Part shown: positions 9,362 through 18,240 of the stretch, piece by piece | How the letters are laid out: every line of letters starts with the position of its first letter | How positions within the stretch are numbered: the stretch's first letter is position 1 | Origin: DASXAI01 sp963728985 | Lineage (GTDB): Bacteria; Actinomycetota; Acidimicrobiia; Acidimicrobiales; Ilumatobacteraceae | Assembly: GCA_963728985.1 (NCBI GenBank) | Contig: CAVSME010000009.1 | Location: 186,001 to 250,000, forward strand | Reading direction: 5' to 3' | DNA: 64,000 nt | Notes under the pieces: generated by a model | What the model was told of the DNA's origin: nothing | Databases searched by the model: none | What the model saw: only the letters and a program-made list of their open reading frames with translations | Position numbers and translations under genes: made by a program

Positions 9362-10530
9362 CCGAGGCTGCGGTACACGGCGTCCACCAGCGACTGCCCT
9401 CGATCGTTCAGCAGGATGCCGGCCCCCTGCCGGTTCATGGCGTAGCCGAAGCTCATCCGGGCGTCGGGGTCGGCCATGCCGAGGCTGCCGCCGGCGCCCA
9501 CATGACCGAACGCCGCCGCCGACAGCACGGCGCTGCAGCCCGATGTCGGCACGCGGCGACGGTTGTCCATCGACTTCATGAAGCCCAGCGCGAAGCGCGT
9601 CGGGATGCGCAGCACGGCGTCGTCGCCAGTGGCCATGGACACCTGGCCCATGCGCACCAGCGTGTCCGGCCCCACCAGCGAGCCGCCGCCGCACGCCAGC
9701 GGGGCGTACATCCCGGCCAGCCCGCGCGCCGTCGCCACCCCACCGCCGCCGCCCAGCTCGGCCGCCCGGTACGCGCGATCGTTGGGATTCGTCCGGGCCT
9801 TCATCATGTTCTTCATGGCGCTGGCCGACACGCCCTTCGGCTCGGCCCGGATGGCGCGGGTGAAGCTGGAGTCGTAGTCCGCGTCGGGCACCCACACGAT
9901 GATGGGCGCCACGGTCGACTCGAGCTCCTCGGGCAGGCCGATGTCGAACTCCAGCCCGAGCGGCGCCGCCACCTCGTCGCGGAAGAACGTGCCGAGCGAC
10001 CGCCCCGACACCCGCCGGACCAGCTCACCGACCGTCCATCCGAACGTGATCATGTGGTAGCCGTTGCGAGTCCCCGGAGTCCACCACGGTTCCTGCCGGG
10101 CCAGCAGGTCGCACATGAGGTCCCAGTCGTACATCGCCCCCGGCTGCAGCTCGCCCGAGATCGCCGGCACCCCGACGGAGTGGTCGAGCATCATCGAGAC
10201 GGTCACGTCCTCCTTGCCGTTGGTGGCGAACTCGGGCCAGTAGTGGCCGACCTTCTCGTCGAGATCGAGCTCACCGCGATCGGCCAGGATGTGGGCGCAC
10301 AGCGCGGTGGCGCCCTTCGTGCATGAGTACACGACGACGCGGCTGTCGGCCTCCCACGCCCGGCCCGTCTTCGGATCGGCCACGCCGCCCCAGAGGTCGA
10401 CGACGGTGTTGCCGTCGATGGTCACGCACACGGCGGCACCGACCTCGTCGCGTTCGGCGAAGTTGCGGGCGAACTCGTCGCGCACCGCCGCGAACGCCGG
10501 CTCACAAGTACCCGAGATCGTGGCGGTCAT
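9325..10530 (-). CDS. Serine hydrolase, beta-lactamase/esterase family
   Basis: About 401 residues of the class C beta-lactamase-like esterase family. The catalytic Ser-x-x-Lys is S69-C-T-K72, in VVVYSCTKGATALCAH. The family tyrosine motif is likely in NGYHMITFGWTVGELV. Many such actinobacterial proteins are esterases and not antibiotic resistance enzymes. The ATG at 10530 is chosen because GGAGG sits seven bases upstream, in preference to the longer frame to 10554. No signal peptide is evident. Convergent overlap with the LLM gene at its 3' end. Confidence 0.88.
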   Translation of the reverse strand: MTATISGTCEPAFAAVRDEFARNFAERDEVGAAVCVTIDGNTVVDLWGGVADPKTGRAWEADSRVVVYSCTKGATALCAHILADRGELDLDEKVGHYWPEFATNGKEDVTVSMMLDHSVGVPAISGELQPGAMYDWDLMCDLLARQEPWWTPGTRNGYHMITFGWTVGELVRRVSGRSLGTFFRDEVAAPLGLEFDIGLPEELESTVAPIIVWVPDADYDSSFTRAIRAEPKGVSASAMKNMMKARTNPNDRAYRAAELGGGGGVATARGLAGMYAPLACGGGSLVGPDTLVRMGQVSMATGDDAVLRIPTRFALGFMKSMDNRRRVPTSGCSAVLSAAAFGHVGAGGSLGMADPDARMSFGYAMNRQGAGILLNDRGQSLVDAVYRSLGYRSDAAGVWVR

Positions 10531-10658
10531 GGCATCCCTCCGCGTCGGCGACACCTCGCGCCCGGCGAGGCGGGATCAACGTAGGGAACCGATCGGCGGT
10601 CGTCAAAGAGCGGCGGGCGGATCTGGCCCGGTCAGCGAGCCTTCTCTAGGCTCCGGCC

Positions 10659-13094
10659 ATGCCAAGCGTGCTGGACGGGATCCGCGTCGTCGACCTCACC
10701 AGCGGCCCTGTGGGCGGGATGGCCACGATGGTGCTGGCCGACTTCGGCGCCGACGTCGTCAAGATCGAGCCGCCGGGCGGCGATCGCTTCCGCTCGCTGG
10801 CCGCGGCTCCACTGTGGCTGCGGGGCAAGCGCAGCGTCACGCTCGACCTGAACAGCGTGACCGGTCGAGCCGAGCTGCACACGCTCGTCGCGGCGGCCGA
10901 CGTGCTCGTCGTGGCCGGGCCGCCGTCGCGCCCCCGCCGCTGGGGCGTCGACGCCGACGCCGCGATCGCCCTCCGCCCCGGCCTGGTGCACTGCGCCATC
11001 ACTGGGTGGGGCCCCGCCGGCCCACTGGCCGAGGTGCCGGGCTACGACGGCGCCGTGGCCGCCCGCAGCGGTCGCATGCTGGCGTTCGAGCGCCAGCTGC
11101 GCCGAGGCGGTCCGGTGTTCGCCGCCGTGCCGGTCGCCTCCCACGTCACGGCCCAAGGAGCCGTCCAGGGGATCCTGGCTGCCCTGGTCGCTCGCGCCTC
11201 GGGCGGCGGCGCCCAACGGGTCGAGACCAGCCTGCTGCAGGGCGTGCTCCCCTTCGACCTCGTGGAGCTCCTGCTCATCGAGATGGCCGAGCGCAGCGGC
11301 CTGGTGGCGCCGAACATCCTGGCCATGGGGGGCGACCTCCCGACCCTCAACTATCACCCCGTGCGGGCCAAGGACGGGCGCTGGATCCAGTGCGGCAACC
11401 TGCTCGAGCACCTCCTCATGGCGTTCCTCGAAGCCACCGAGCTGCTCGACGAGATGCTGAGCGACCCTCGCTTCATCGAACCGCCCGGTTCGTGGGCCGA
11501 GGACGCCGTCGAGGCGGCCCGGGACATGATCCTCCTGCGGTTGCAGGAGCGCACGGCCGACGAGTGGATGGACGTGTTCCGGGCCAACGGCAACGTGGCC
11601 GCCGAGCCGTACCTCACCACCGCCGAAGCGCTCCACCATCCTGATCTGGTCGCGGGCGGCGACATCGTCACGATCGACGATCCGGTGCGCGGGGCCGTGC
11701 GCACCATCGGCCCGATCGCCGAGCTGACGGCGACGCCGGCCGTCATCGGGCGACCGGCGCCTTCGCCCGGCGAGCACACCACCGAGGTGCGGGCGGAGTG
11801 GCAGCCCCGTCCCGACACCGCGGTGGTGAACGACGAGAGCCCGCCCCCGCCGGGACGGCCGCTCGACGGCATCACGGTGGTCGAGCTGGCCACCATCATC
11901 GCCGCCCCGCTGGCCACGACGATGCTGGCCGACCTCGGGGCCCGAGTGATCAAGATCGAAGCGATCGACGGCGACCCGTACCGGCACCTGATCGCCGGCG
12001 GCACCCCGGCGGCCAAGACCAACGCCGGCAAGGAGTCCATCTGCATCGATCTCAAGCAGGACGAAGGTCGCCGCATCGCCCGCGCGCTGGCCGACACCGC
12101 CGACGTCCTCGTGTTCAACACCCGGCCCGGGGTGGCCGATCGCCTCGGCCTCGGTGAGGCCGAGCTGCGCGCCGCCAACCCGGACCTCGTGTGGGTCTCC
12201 CTCACGGGGTACGGGCGCCACAGCCCCAGCGCCAATCGACCGGCCACGCATCCGTGCGCGGGCGCAGCCGCGGGTGGCGCCACCTTCCAAGCCGGTCGCG
12301 CCGTCAACGCGCCGTGCGACACGTTGGCCGACGTCCGCGAGATCTCCCGCCAGATGATGCGGGCCAACGAGGCCAACCCGGATCCCAACAGCTCGGCCGT
12401 GGCCGCCTCCGCCGTGCTCATGGCGTTGCTGGCGCGCGCTCGCTTCGGGATCGGCCAGGCGGTGTACGTCAACATGCTGGCGGCCAACATGTACGCCAAC
12501 GCCGACGACGCCCTGGCGTACGCCGGCAAACCGTCACGACCGGCGTGCGACGACGACCTCCTCGGGTTTGCGGCCGGCTATCGCCTCTATCGCGCCGCGG
12601 ACGGTTGGCTCTTCCTCGCCTTCACCACCGACGACGAGTGGACGCGTTGCTGCGCCGCCATCGAGCGACCAGAGCTGGCGGCCGACGCTCGCTTCGCCAC
12701 GGCCTCGGCCCGCGCCGGCAACGACGCCGAACTGGCGGCGCTGCTGGTCGACGCGCTGCAGGGGCGGGGTGCCGACGAGTGGGAGGCCGCCTTCCTCGCC
12801 GCCGGCGTGGCCGGTGTGCGGGCCGACGGCCCGACCCCAGGCCCCTTCTTCGCCCACGATGCCCAGGTGCTGGCCAACGACTTCGCGCCCGAGTGCACGC
12901 ATCCCCGTTTCGGCCATCACCGCCGGTGGGGTGCGGTGGCGCGTGTGAACGGTGGCCTCGACGCCTACGGGCCCGGCGTGCTCGCCGGGGAGCACACCGA
13001 CGAGCTCCTCGAGGCCCTCGGTCACCGCGCCGACGAGATCACGGCGCTGCGGGCGGCGCGCGTCGTGGCGTCCGAGCCCGTTGCGTGGACCTAG
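10659..13094 (+). CDS. Tandem-fused CaiB/BaiF (family III) CoA-transferase, N-terminal half lacking catalytic Asp
   Basis: 811 residues with two family III CoA-transferase domains, about 1-385 and 400-811, each opening with the family motif (MLADFGADVVKIE-like and MLADLGARVIKIE-like). The enzyme moves CoA between carboxylates through an aspartyl-CoA thioester. Where single enzymes read IAD before the conserved helix, domain 1 reads VAS (S161), so the nucleophile is lost. Domain 2 reads NPD (D575) and keeps it. The fusion therefore mimics an inactive/active heterodimer. Start ATG follows TAGGCT (10647-10652) by six bases. Convergent with an SDR gene 7 bases away. Confidence 0.9.
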   Translation: MPSVLDGIRVVDLTSGPVGGMATMVLADFGADVVKIEPPGGDRFRSLAAAPLWLRGKRSVTLDLNSVTGRAELHTLVAAADVLVVAGPPSRPRRWGVDADAAIALRPGLVHCAITGWGPAGPLAEVPGYDGAVAARSGRMLAFERQLRRGGPVFAAVPVASHVTAQGAVQGILAALVARASGGGAQRVETSLLQGVLPFDLVELLLIEMAERSGLVAPNILAMGGDLPTLNYHPVRAKDGRWIQCGNLLEHLLMAFLEATELLDEMLSDPRFIEPPGSWAEDAVEAARDMILLRLQERTADEWMDVFRANGNVAAEPYLTTAEALHHPDLVAGGDIVTIDDPVRGAVRTIGPIAELTATPAVIGRPAPSPGEHTTEVRAEWQPRPDTAVVNDESPPPPGRPLDGITVVELATIIAAPLATTMLADLGARVIKIEAIDGDPYRHLIAGGTPAAKTNAGKESICIDLKQDEGRRIARALADTADVLVFNTRPGVADRLGLGEAELRAANPDLVWVSLTGYGRHSPSANRPATHPCAGAAAGGATFQAGRAVNAPCDTLADVREISRQMMRANEANPDPNSSAVAASAVLMALLARARFGIGQAVYVNMLAANMYANADDALAYAGKPSRPACDDDLLGFAAGYRLYRAADGWLFLAFTTDDEWTRCCAAIERPELAADARFATASARAGNDAELAALLVDALQGRGADEWEAAFLAAGVAGVRADGPTPGPFFAHDAQVLANDFAPECTHPRFGHHRRWGAVARVNGGLDAYGPGVLAGEHTDELLEALGHRADEITALRAARVVASEPVAWT

Positions 13095-13101
13095 GGGACG
13101 A

Positions 13102-13932
13102 CTAGATCAGGCCTTCGCGGGCGGCGCTGGAGGCACCGCCGTCGCACGGGATGGCCGTGCCGCTGATGAAGCCCGCTGCTGGCGAGGCAAGGAAGACGGC
13201 GAGGGCGGCGATGTCCTCGGGCTCGCCCAGCCGGCCGACCGGGGTGCGCGACCTGTAGTGGTCGCGGTGGCGCTCCGGCATGGATCGCACGAGCGGGGTG
13301 GCGATGAGGCCGGGCAGGATGGCGTTGGCGGTGACGCCACCGGGACCGAACTCCTGGGCCACGGCCTTGGTGAAGGCCACCACGCCGGCCTTCGAGGCGG
13401 TGTACGCCGGCTGCCCGAGCCCGGGGCTCAGGGCGGCCACGGATGCCATGTTGACGACGCGGCCCCAGCCACGCGCCGCCATGCGGGGCGCGGCGATCCG
13501 CACCGTGTGGAACATGCCGGTCAGGTTGACCCGTAGCTCGTGGTCCCAGGCCTCCGGTGTCATGTCGGCGATGAGCGCGATGTTGTTCACGATGCCCGCG
13601 TTGTTCACCAGCACGTCGACCTCACCGAGGTCCGCGGCGCAGCGGTCGATGGCGGCGGCCACGGCATCGGCGTCGGCCACGTCCACCTCGAGCTCGATCG
13701 ACCGCCGCCCGGTGGCGGCGACGGCGTCGGCCGTCGGCACGTCCTCGTCCGGTCCCGACACCCGTTGCCGGAGCCGGTAGTAGCGCTCGCCCTCGAAGCG
13801 GGCCAGGTGGGCATCGACCACCGCGACGTCGGCACCGGCGCCGGCCAGGCCGAGGGCGATGGCGCGCCCGATGCCTCGAGCGGAACCGGTCACGAAGGCC
13901 ACCTTCCCGCTGAGCGGCAGTGATTCGTCCAT
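13102..13932 (-). CDS. SDR family oxidoreductase
   Basis: A 276-residue classical short-chain dehydrogenase. The NAD(P) loop is TGSARGIGRAI near the N-terminus, the structural motif is VNNAGI, and the active-site Tyr/Lys is YTASK. The C-terminus, ASPAAGFISGTAIPCDGG, is typical of 3-oxoacyl reductase and alcohol dehydrogenase members. An insertion after the second strand (residues about 45-60) resembles proteins acting on larger acyl or cyclic substrates. Start ATG 13932 is preceded after six bases by TAGGTT (13939-13944). Confidence 0.88.
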   Translation of the reverse strand: MDESLPLSGKVAFVTGSARGIGRAIALGLAGAGADVAVVDAHLARFEGERYYRLRQRVSGPDEDVPTADAVAATGRRSIELEVDVADADAVAAAIDRCAADLGEVDVLVNNAGIVNNIALIADMTPEAWDHELRVNLTGMFHTVRIAAPRMAARGWGRVVNMASVAALSPGLGQPAYTASKAGVVAFTKAVAQEFGPGGVTANAILPGLIATPLVRSMPERHRDHYRSRTPVGRLGEPEDIAALAVFLASPAAGFISGTAIPCDGGASSAAREGLI

Positions 13933-14038
13933 CCGTGCAACCTAGACCGGGCACCTAGGCCGGCCGCCGATCTCGTGTACGAAAACCGACGCATACCGGC
14001 TCCAGGCGCGTCAGTACGTCCCGATCCTCGGGCGAGGG

Positions 14039-14599
14039 TCAGATGCGGGCGACGACCGCCCAGCCGAAGGGATTGGTGCGCACGTCCACGTCGGTGAACC
14101 CCGCCGCCGCCAGCCGCGCCGGCAACGTCGCCGGATCGACCGGGTTGTACGTGTCGCCCTCGTGATGGGCCTTCAGCTCGTCGCTGCCCAGCGTGTCACT
14201 GGCCACCAGCGCGGCGCCCGGCCGCAGGACCCGGGCCACCTCGGCGAACAGGCGATCCTGGAGCTCGTTCGTGGGGACGTGGTGCAGCATCGTGAAGCAC
14301 GCCGCGCCGGAGAAGCGCCCGTCGGGCTGGTCGAGGGCGGTGGCGTCGCCGAGGACGATCTCCACGTTGGACGCGGCGGCGAAGCGCTCGGTGAGCATGG
14401 CCGCCAGCTCGGCGTCGATCTCGACCGACGTCACGCGCGGCAAGCTCTGGCACAGCACGTCCGTGGTGGCGCCGTAGCCCGGCCCGACCTCGAGCACATC
14501 GTCGCCGAGATCGACGTCGCCCATCGCCCACGGGAGGATGACATCGCGCATCATCGTCCGCCATTCGTCGCTGCCGCAGCGCTGATGGGCCTCGTTCAT
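14039..14599 (-). CDS. Class I SAM-dependent methyltransferase
   Basis: 186 residues. Motif I is LEVGPGYGATTDVL, followed by VEIDAELA (SAM ribose contact) and LGDATAL, the usual Rossmann methyltransferase order. The substrate is not evident. The frame extends upstream to 14839, but the homology begins at ATG 14599. This start has TAGCGT (14607-14612) seven bases before it and lies just after the stop of the sigma-factor gene on the same strand. Confidence 0.85.
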   Translation of the reverse strand: MNEAHQRCGSDEWRTMMRDVILPWAMGDVDLGDDVLEVGPGYGATTDVLCQSLPRVTSVEIDAELAAMLTERFAAASNVEIVLGDATALDQPDGRFSGAACFTMLHHVPTNELQDRLFAEVARVLRPGAALVASDTLGSDELKAHHEGDTYNPVDPATLPARLAAAGFTDVDVRTNPFGWAVVARI

Positions 14600-14609
14600 C
14601 CGGGGGACG

Positions 14610-15926
14610 CTACGCGCTCTCGCTGGCCTGGCGGGCCGCCGAACGGGCCCGCTCGAGGAGCCGTCGGTCGGCGTCGTTGGTGGTGAGGCTGATGGCGATC
14701 TCGTAGTCGGCGGCGGCGGCGGACACGCGCCCCAGCCGGCGGAGGAAGTCGGCGCGCGTGGCGAACAGCAGGTGGTAGCCGGGCAGGGCGTTCGTCTCGA
14801 TGAGCGCCTCGACGATCCCCAGTCCGGCGTCGAGCTCACCCGACAACGCCACCGCGACTGCGCGGTTGAGCTCCACGACCGGCCCGGGCGTGACGATGGC
14901 CAACTCGCTGTACAGGTCGGCGATCCGCGACCAGTCCGTGTCCGCTGCCGACACCGCGGTGGCGTGCTCGGCGGCGATGAGCGCTTGGATGCGGTAGGGC
15001 CCCGGGGGTCCGCTGGCGGTGGCGCCCAGGCGGGCGACGGCGGCGGCGATGCGCTCGTGATCCCACCGAGACCGGTCCTGTTCGTCCAGGGGGACGAGGT
15101 CGCCGTGCTCGTCGGTGCGGGCCGCTCGCCTCGCGTCGTGCAGCTCCATGAGGGCGAGCAGGCCGCTCACCTCGGGCTCGTCCGGCATCCAGTCCGCCAG
15201 CATCCCGGCGAGCCGGATGGCCTGGTCGCAGAGATCGGCCCGCGGCAGCCCATCGCCACCGGTGGCGCGGTAGCCCTCGTTGAACACGAGGTACAGCACC
15301 GACAGCACGGCGGCGAGCCGCGGCCGTCGCTGCTCTCCCACGGGCACGCGGAACGGGATCACCGCATCACGGATCTTCCGCTTGGCCCGGAAGAGCCGCT
15401 GCGTCATGGTGCGTTCGGACACGAAGAAGGCGCGGGCGATCTCGGCCGTGGTGAGGCCGCCCACCGAGCGCAGCGTCAGTGCCACCCGCGCCTCGACGGC
15501 GAGCGACGGGTGGCAGCAGGTGAAGATCAAGCTGAGCTCGTCGTCGGCCGCCGCCGGCGCCGGCTCGACGGGAACGTCGGTGGCGGCGACCTCGGCCAGC
15601 TTCGTGGCTTCGATCGACTGCCGGCGCAGGCGATCGAGAGCGGCATTTCGAGCCGTCGTGGCCAGCCAAGCGCCGGGGCGCTCGGGGATGCCGTCCTCGG
15701 GCCACCGCTGCCACGCCCTGAGGAAGGCCTCCTGGGCGCACTCCTCGGCCACGTCCCAGTCGTTCGTCAGGCGGATCAGGCGGGCCACGATGCCCGCCCA
15801 CTCGCGCTCGTGGGCGGCTACGAGGGTGTCGGTGACGGTGTCCAGAACGGCCTCACCTCGATCATGCCGAATCGGGCCACCGGGTGCTTGGCCGCCACCT
15901 CGAGCGCCTCGTCGAGATCGGCGCAC
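14610..15926 (-). CDS. ECF42-type RNA polymerase sigma factor with C-terminal TPR-like extension
   Basis: Sigma-70 region 2 is seen as DWDVAEECAQEAFLRAWQRWP and region 4 as GLTTAEIARAFFVSERTMTQ. A long helical C-terminal extension of about 230 residues follows. This build, beside a DGPF protein, defines the ECF42 group, which lacks a classical anti-sigma factor. The start is unusual: homology begins at VLDTVTDTLVAAHERE (codon 15848), inside the DGPF gene in another frame, with no ATG, GTG or TTG there. The nearest standard in-frame start upstream is GTG 15926, used here; CTG 15845 or ribosomal frameshifting from the DGPF gene are alternatives. Confidence 0.8.
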   Translation of the reverse strand: MRRSRRGARGGGQAPGGPIRHDRGEAVLDTVTDTLVAAHEREWAGIVARLIRLTNDWDVAEECAQEAFLRAWQRWPEDGIPERPGAWLATTARNAALDRLRRQSIEATKLAEVAATDVPVEPAPAAADDELSLIFTCCHPSLAVEARVALTLRSVGGLTTAEIARAFFVSERTMTQRLFRAKRKIRDAVIPFRVPVGEQRRPRLAAVLSVLYLVFNEGYRATGGDGLPRADLCDQAIRLAGMLADWMPDEPEVSGLLALMELHDARRAARTDEHGDLVPLDEQDRSRWDHERIAAAVARLGATASGPPGPYRIQALIAAEHATAVSAADTDWSRIADLYSELAIVTPGPVVELNRAVAVALSGELDAGLGIVEALIETNALPGYHLLFATRADFLRRLGRVSAAAADYEIAISLTTNDADRRLLERARSAARQASESA

Positions 15927-16168
15927 TCGATGACGTCGAAGCCGAGGATCTGCTCCTTGGTCTCGACGAACGGGCCGTCGGTGAGCAAGAGCTCGCCGTC
16001 GCGCAGGCGCACCGTGGTCGCCCCGTCGGTCGGGGCCAGTTGGTCGCCGAAGGAGCGCACGCCGCGGCGGGTCATCTCCTCGACCCAGTCGGTCGGGTCG
16101 AGCTCGTCGGGAGTGGCATCGAAGGGCGCGCCCTCCGAACAGATGAACAGCACGTACCTCATACCCAT
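15818..16168 (-). CDS. YCII/DGPF-domain protein, ECF42 partner
   Basis: 116 residues of the YCII-like dimeric alpha/beta-barrel family. It carries the diagnostic motif LLTDGPFVETKEQI. DGPF proteins are encoded next to ECF42 sigma factors; they are thought to act in the same signalling pathway, but no reaction is established. The reading frame overlaps the start of the sigma gene, suggesting tight translational coupling. Start is ATG 16168 (MGMRYVLFICSEG) or ATG 16162; no strong ribosome site is seen. Confidence 0.85.
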   Translation of the reverse strand: MGMRYVLFICSEGAPFDATPDELDPTDWVEEMTRRGVRSFGDQLAPTDGATTVRLRDGELLLTDGPFVETKEQILGFDVIECADLDEALEVAAKHPVARFGMIEVRPFWTPSPTPS

Positions 16169-16255
16169 ACGACGATCGTGACACCGCGTCGTCTACCGCG
16201 CCCGGGCAGAAACCTCCCGGCCGGCGGGGATTCGCCCTGGCGAGGCGACCTTCGT

Positions 16256-16270
16256 TACCGTCGACGGGTG
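16256..16270 (+). promoter_or_regulatory. Leaderless-type promoter of the aldolase/hydratase operon
   Basis: TACCGT at 16256-16261 is a TANNNT -10 box placed six bases before GTG 16268, so the transcript would begin at or next to the start codon. No recognisable -35 element is seen. It would drive the overlapping genes through 20117. Confidence 0.5.
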
Positions 16271-17080
16271 GCCGCGAAGTACTTCACCGTGGGAACCGTG
16301 GCGACCTTCGTCCAGCATCGTGGTGCCACAACACTGCCTGGACGGCCGCCGGCTCCCAGCTCGGGGGCCACGGTGCTGTGCGTGCACGACGTGGCCGGGA
16401 ACGGCAACGTGTTCGCCGGAGTGCTCGACGCGCTGGCCGAGGGTCATCGCCCGATCGCCTTCGACCTTCCCGCCCACGGTCGCTCCGGCGGGCTCGACAG
16501 CCTCGGCAGCATCCCGGCCATGGCCGCCCACACCAAAGCGCTGGCCGACCAGCTGCAGCTGACCTCGCCCGTCCTGCTGGGTGACGGCATGGGAGCGGCG
16601 GTCGCGCTGGAGGCGGCGGCCACCTGGCCCGACTGGCCGGCGGCGGTCGTCGTCTGCGGCGGCGCGTCGGCCACGCCGGCGCCCGATCCGGCCGACATCG
16701 ACCAGCTGCGCCTCGTGACCGCGGGCCGAGCACGCCGGCAGTTCGACACCACCGGCTACGCGCCGGACACGGCCCGGGAGATCTACCAGCAGGCGTTCGG
16801 CGAGTGGATGAAGACCGACCCCCGGGCCACGATCGGCGATCTCGAAGCCCTAGCGGCCTGGGACGGAGCCGCACGCGCCGCCGTGGTGACGGCGCCCGTC
16901 GTGGTGGTGGTCGGCGAGCACGAGTCCGCCGACGCCCGAGCAGCGGCTGACGCGCTGGCCGCCGCCGTCGCCTCGGGCCGAGTCGTCACGCTGGCCGGTG
17001 CCGGCCGCCGGGGTGTGCTCGAACAGCCCGCCGCACTTGCGGCGATCGTGGGCGGCGTCGCCGAAGGAGTACCGGCATGA
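16268..17080 (+). CDS. Degenerate alpha/beta-hydrolase, catalytic residues missing
   Basis: 270 residues with the alpha/beta-hydrolase layout: LCVHDVAGNGNVFAGVLDAL, then FDLPAHGRSG, then a strand-turn-helix LLGDGMGAAVALEAA. The elbow pattern G-x-Ser-x-G reads G105-D-G107-M-G109, so the nucleophile is glycine. The usual GAGH histidine near the C-terminus reads GAGRRGVLEQP, so the histidine is arginine. Both losses argue against hydrolase activity. It may be a structural or regulatory partner for the operon it leads; the next start overlaps its stop (ATGA). It could also be an enzyme that uses other residues. Confidence 0.8.
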   Translation: MAAKYFTVGTVATFVQHRGATTLPGRPPAPSSGATVLCVHDVAGNGNVFAGVLDALAEGHRPIAFDLPAHGRSGGLDSLGSIPAMAAHTKALADQLQLTSPVLLGDGMGAAVALEAAATWPDWPAAVVVCGGASATPAPDPADIDQLRLVTAGRARRQFDTTGYAPDTAREIYQQAFGEWMKTDPRATIGDLEALAAWDGAARAAVVTAPVVVVVGEHESADARAAADALAAAVASGRVVTLAGAGRRGVLEQPAALAAIVGGVAEGVPA

Positions 17081-18240
17081 GCCTGTCTGGCGCGATCGCC
17101 GTCGCCGGCGTCTACGAGCATCCCACGCGGTGGGCCCCGGACAAGACCGAGTTCCAGATCATGGCCGAGAGCGCCAAGGGCGCCCTTGACGACGCCGGGT
17201 TGACGATCGGCGACGTCGACGCGCTGTTCGGGGCGAGCATGACCATGAGTGGCATGGGCATCGTGGACCTGGCCGAGTACCTCGACCTGAAGCCCACGTA
17301 CCTCGACGGCACCAACATCGGCGGCTCGTCGTTCGTGGCCCACGTCTCGCACGCCGCGGCCGCCATCCACGCCGGGATGTGCGAGGTCGCCCTCGTCCTC
17401 TACGGCAGCACGGCGGCATCGAACGCGATGGCCATCGGTACCGGCATGGGCGGCGAGCGCCGCGATCCGGCGGCGTCGTTCACGAGCCCCTACGGCATGA
17501 CGACGGTGGGGAGCTACGCGCTCGTCGCCCAGCTCCACCGCCACCGTTTCGGCACGACGGCCGAGCAGCTCGCCGAGATCGCCGTCACCATGCGCCACCA
17601 CGCGTCGCTGAACCCCGCCGCCAAGATGCGCCAGCCGATCACGGTCGACGACGTGCTGGCCAGCCGCATCATCTCGGACCCGCTCCACCTCCTCGACTGC
17701 TGCATCATCAGCGACGGCGGCGGCGCCGTGGTGGTCACGTCGGCAGCCCGGGCGCGCGACCTCCCGAAGGCACCCGTGCTGCTGCTCGGCTGCGGCGAGG
17801 CCGTCGCCCACCAGGAGACGGGCGCACCTGATCTGCTGACGATCGCTGCCCGCCAATCGGGACAGCGGGCCTTCTCGATGGCCGGTGTCACCCACGACGA
17901 CATCGACTTCTGCATGATCTACGACTCGTTCACGATCACCGTGCTGGCCACCCTCGAGAACCTCGGGTTCTGCAAGGTCGGCGAGGGTGGCTCGTTCGTG
18001 TCGGACGGCCGGATCCGCCTCGGAGGGGCGCTGCCGGTGAACCTTGACGGCGGAGGCCTGTCGTCGAACCATCCGGGCATGCGCGGCATCTTCCTCGTCA
18101 TCGAAGCGGTCAGGCAGCTCCGCGGCGAGTGCGGCCCTCGCCAGGTCGAGGGCGCCGGGATCGCCTGCGTGCACGGCACCGGCGGCACGCTGGGCGTTGC
18201 CCACAGCGGCGCCACGCTGATCCTAGGGTTGGACACGTGA
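17077..18240 (+). CDS. Thiolase-like lipid-transfer protein, probable Ltp2-type aldolase
   Basis: 387 residues of the thiolase superfamily (SCP-X/Ltp group). The site where thiolases carry the acyl-accepting cysteine (N-x-x-C) reads N80-I-G-G83, so the nucleophile is absent. The late motifs NHPGMRG and CVHGTGG remain. Ltp2 aldolases of steroid side-chain degradation also lack that cysteine and cleave beta-hydroxyacyl-CoA by retro-aldol reaction together with a DUF35 partner, which is the next gene here. Tyr282 in MIYDSFT is a candidate catalytic residue by family position. Starts in an ATGA overlap with the preceding gene. Confidence 0.85.
   Translation: MSLSGAIAVAGVYEHPTRWAPDKTEFQIMAESAKGALDDAGLTIGDVDALFGASMTMSGMGIVDLAEYLDLKPTYLDGTNIGGSSFVAHVSHAAAAIHAGMCEVALVLYGSTAASNAMAIGTGMGGERRDPAASFTSPYGMTTVGSYALVAQLHRHRFGTTAEQLAEIAVTMRHHASLNPAAKMRQPITVDDVLASRIISDPLHLLDCCIISDGGGAVVVTSAARARDLPKAPVLLLGCGEAVAHQETGAPDLLTIAARQSGQRAFSMAGVTHDDIDFCMIYDSFTITVLATLENLGFCKVGEGGSFVSDGRIRLGGALPVNLDGGGLSSNHPGMRGIFLVIEAVRQLRGECGPRQVEGAGIACVHGTGGTLGVAHSGATLILGLDT

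Noticed and set aside
7790..9895. 701-residue minus-strand frame across the SDR fusion and LLM gene
   Set aside because: It is the reverse of three well-supported genes and shows no conserved motif.
9325..10530. Serine hydrolase as an antibiotic resistance beta-lactamase
   Set aside because: It has the SxxK site, but no signal peptide is evident, and the sequence fits the esterase branch; resistance cannot be claimed.
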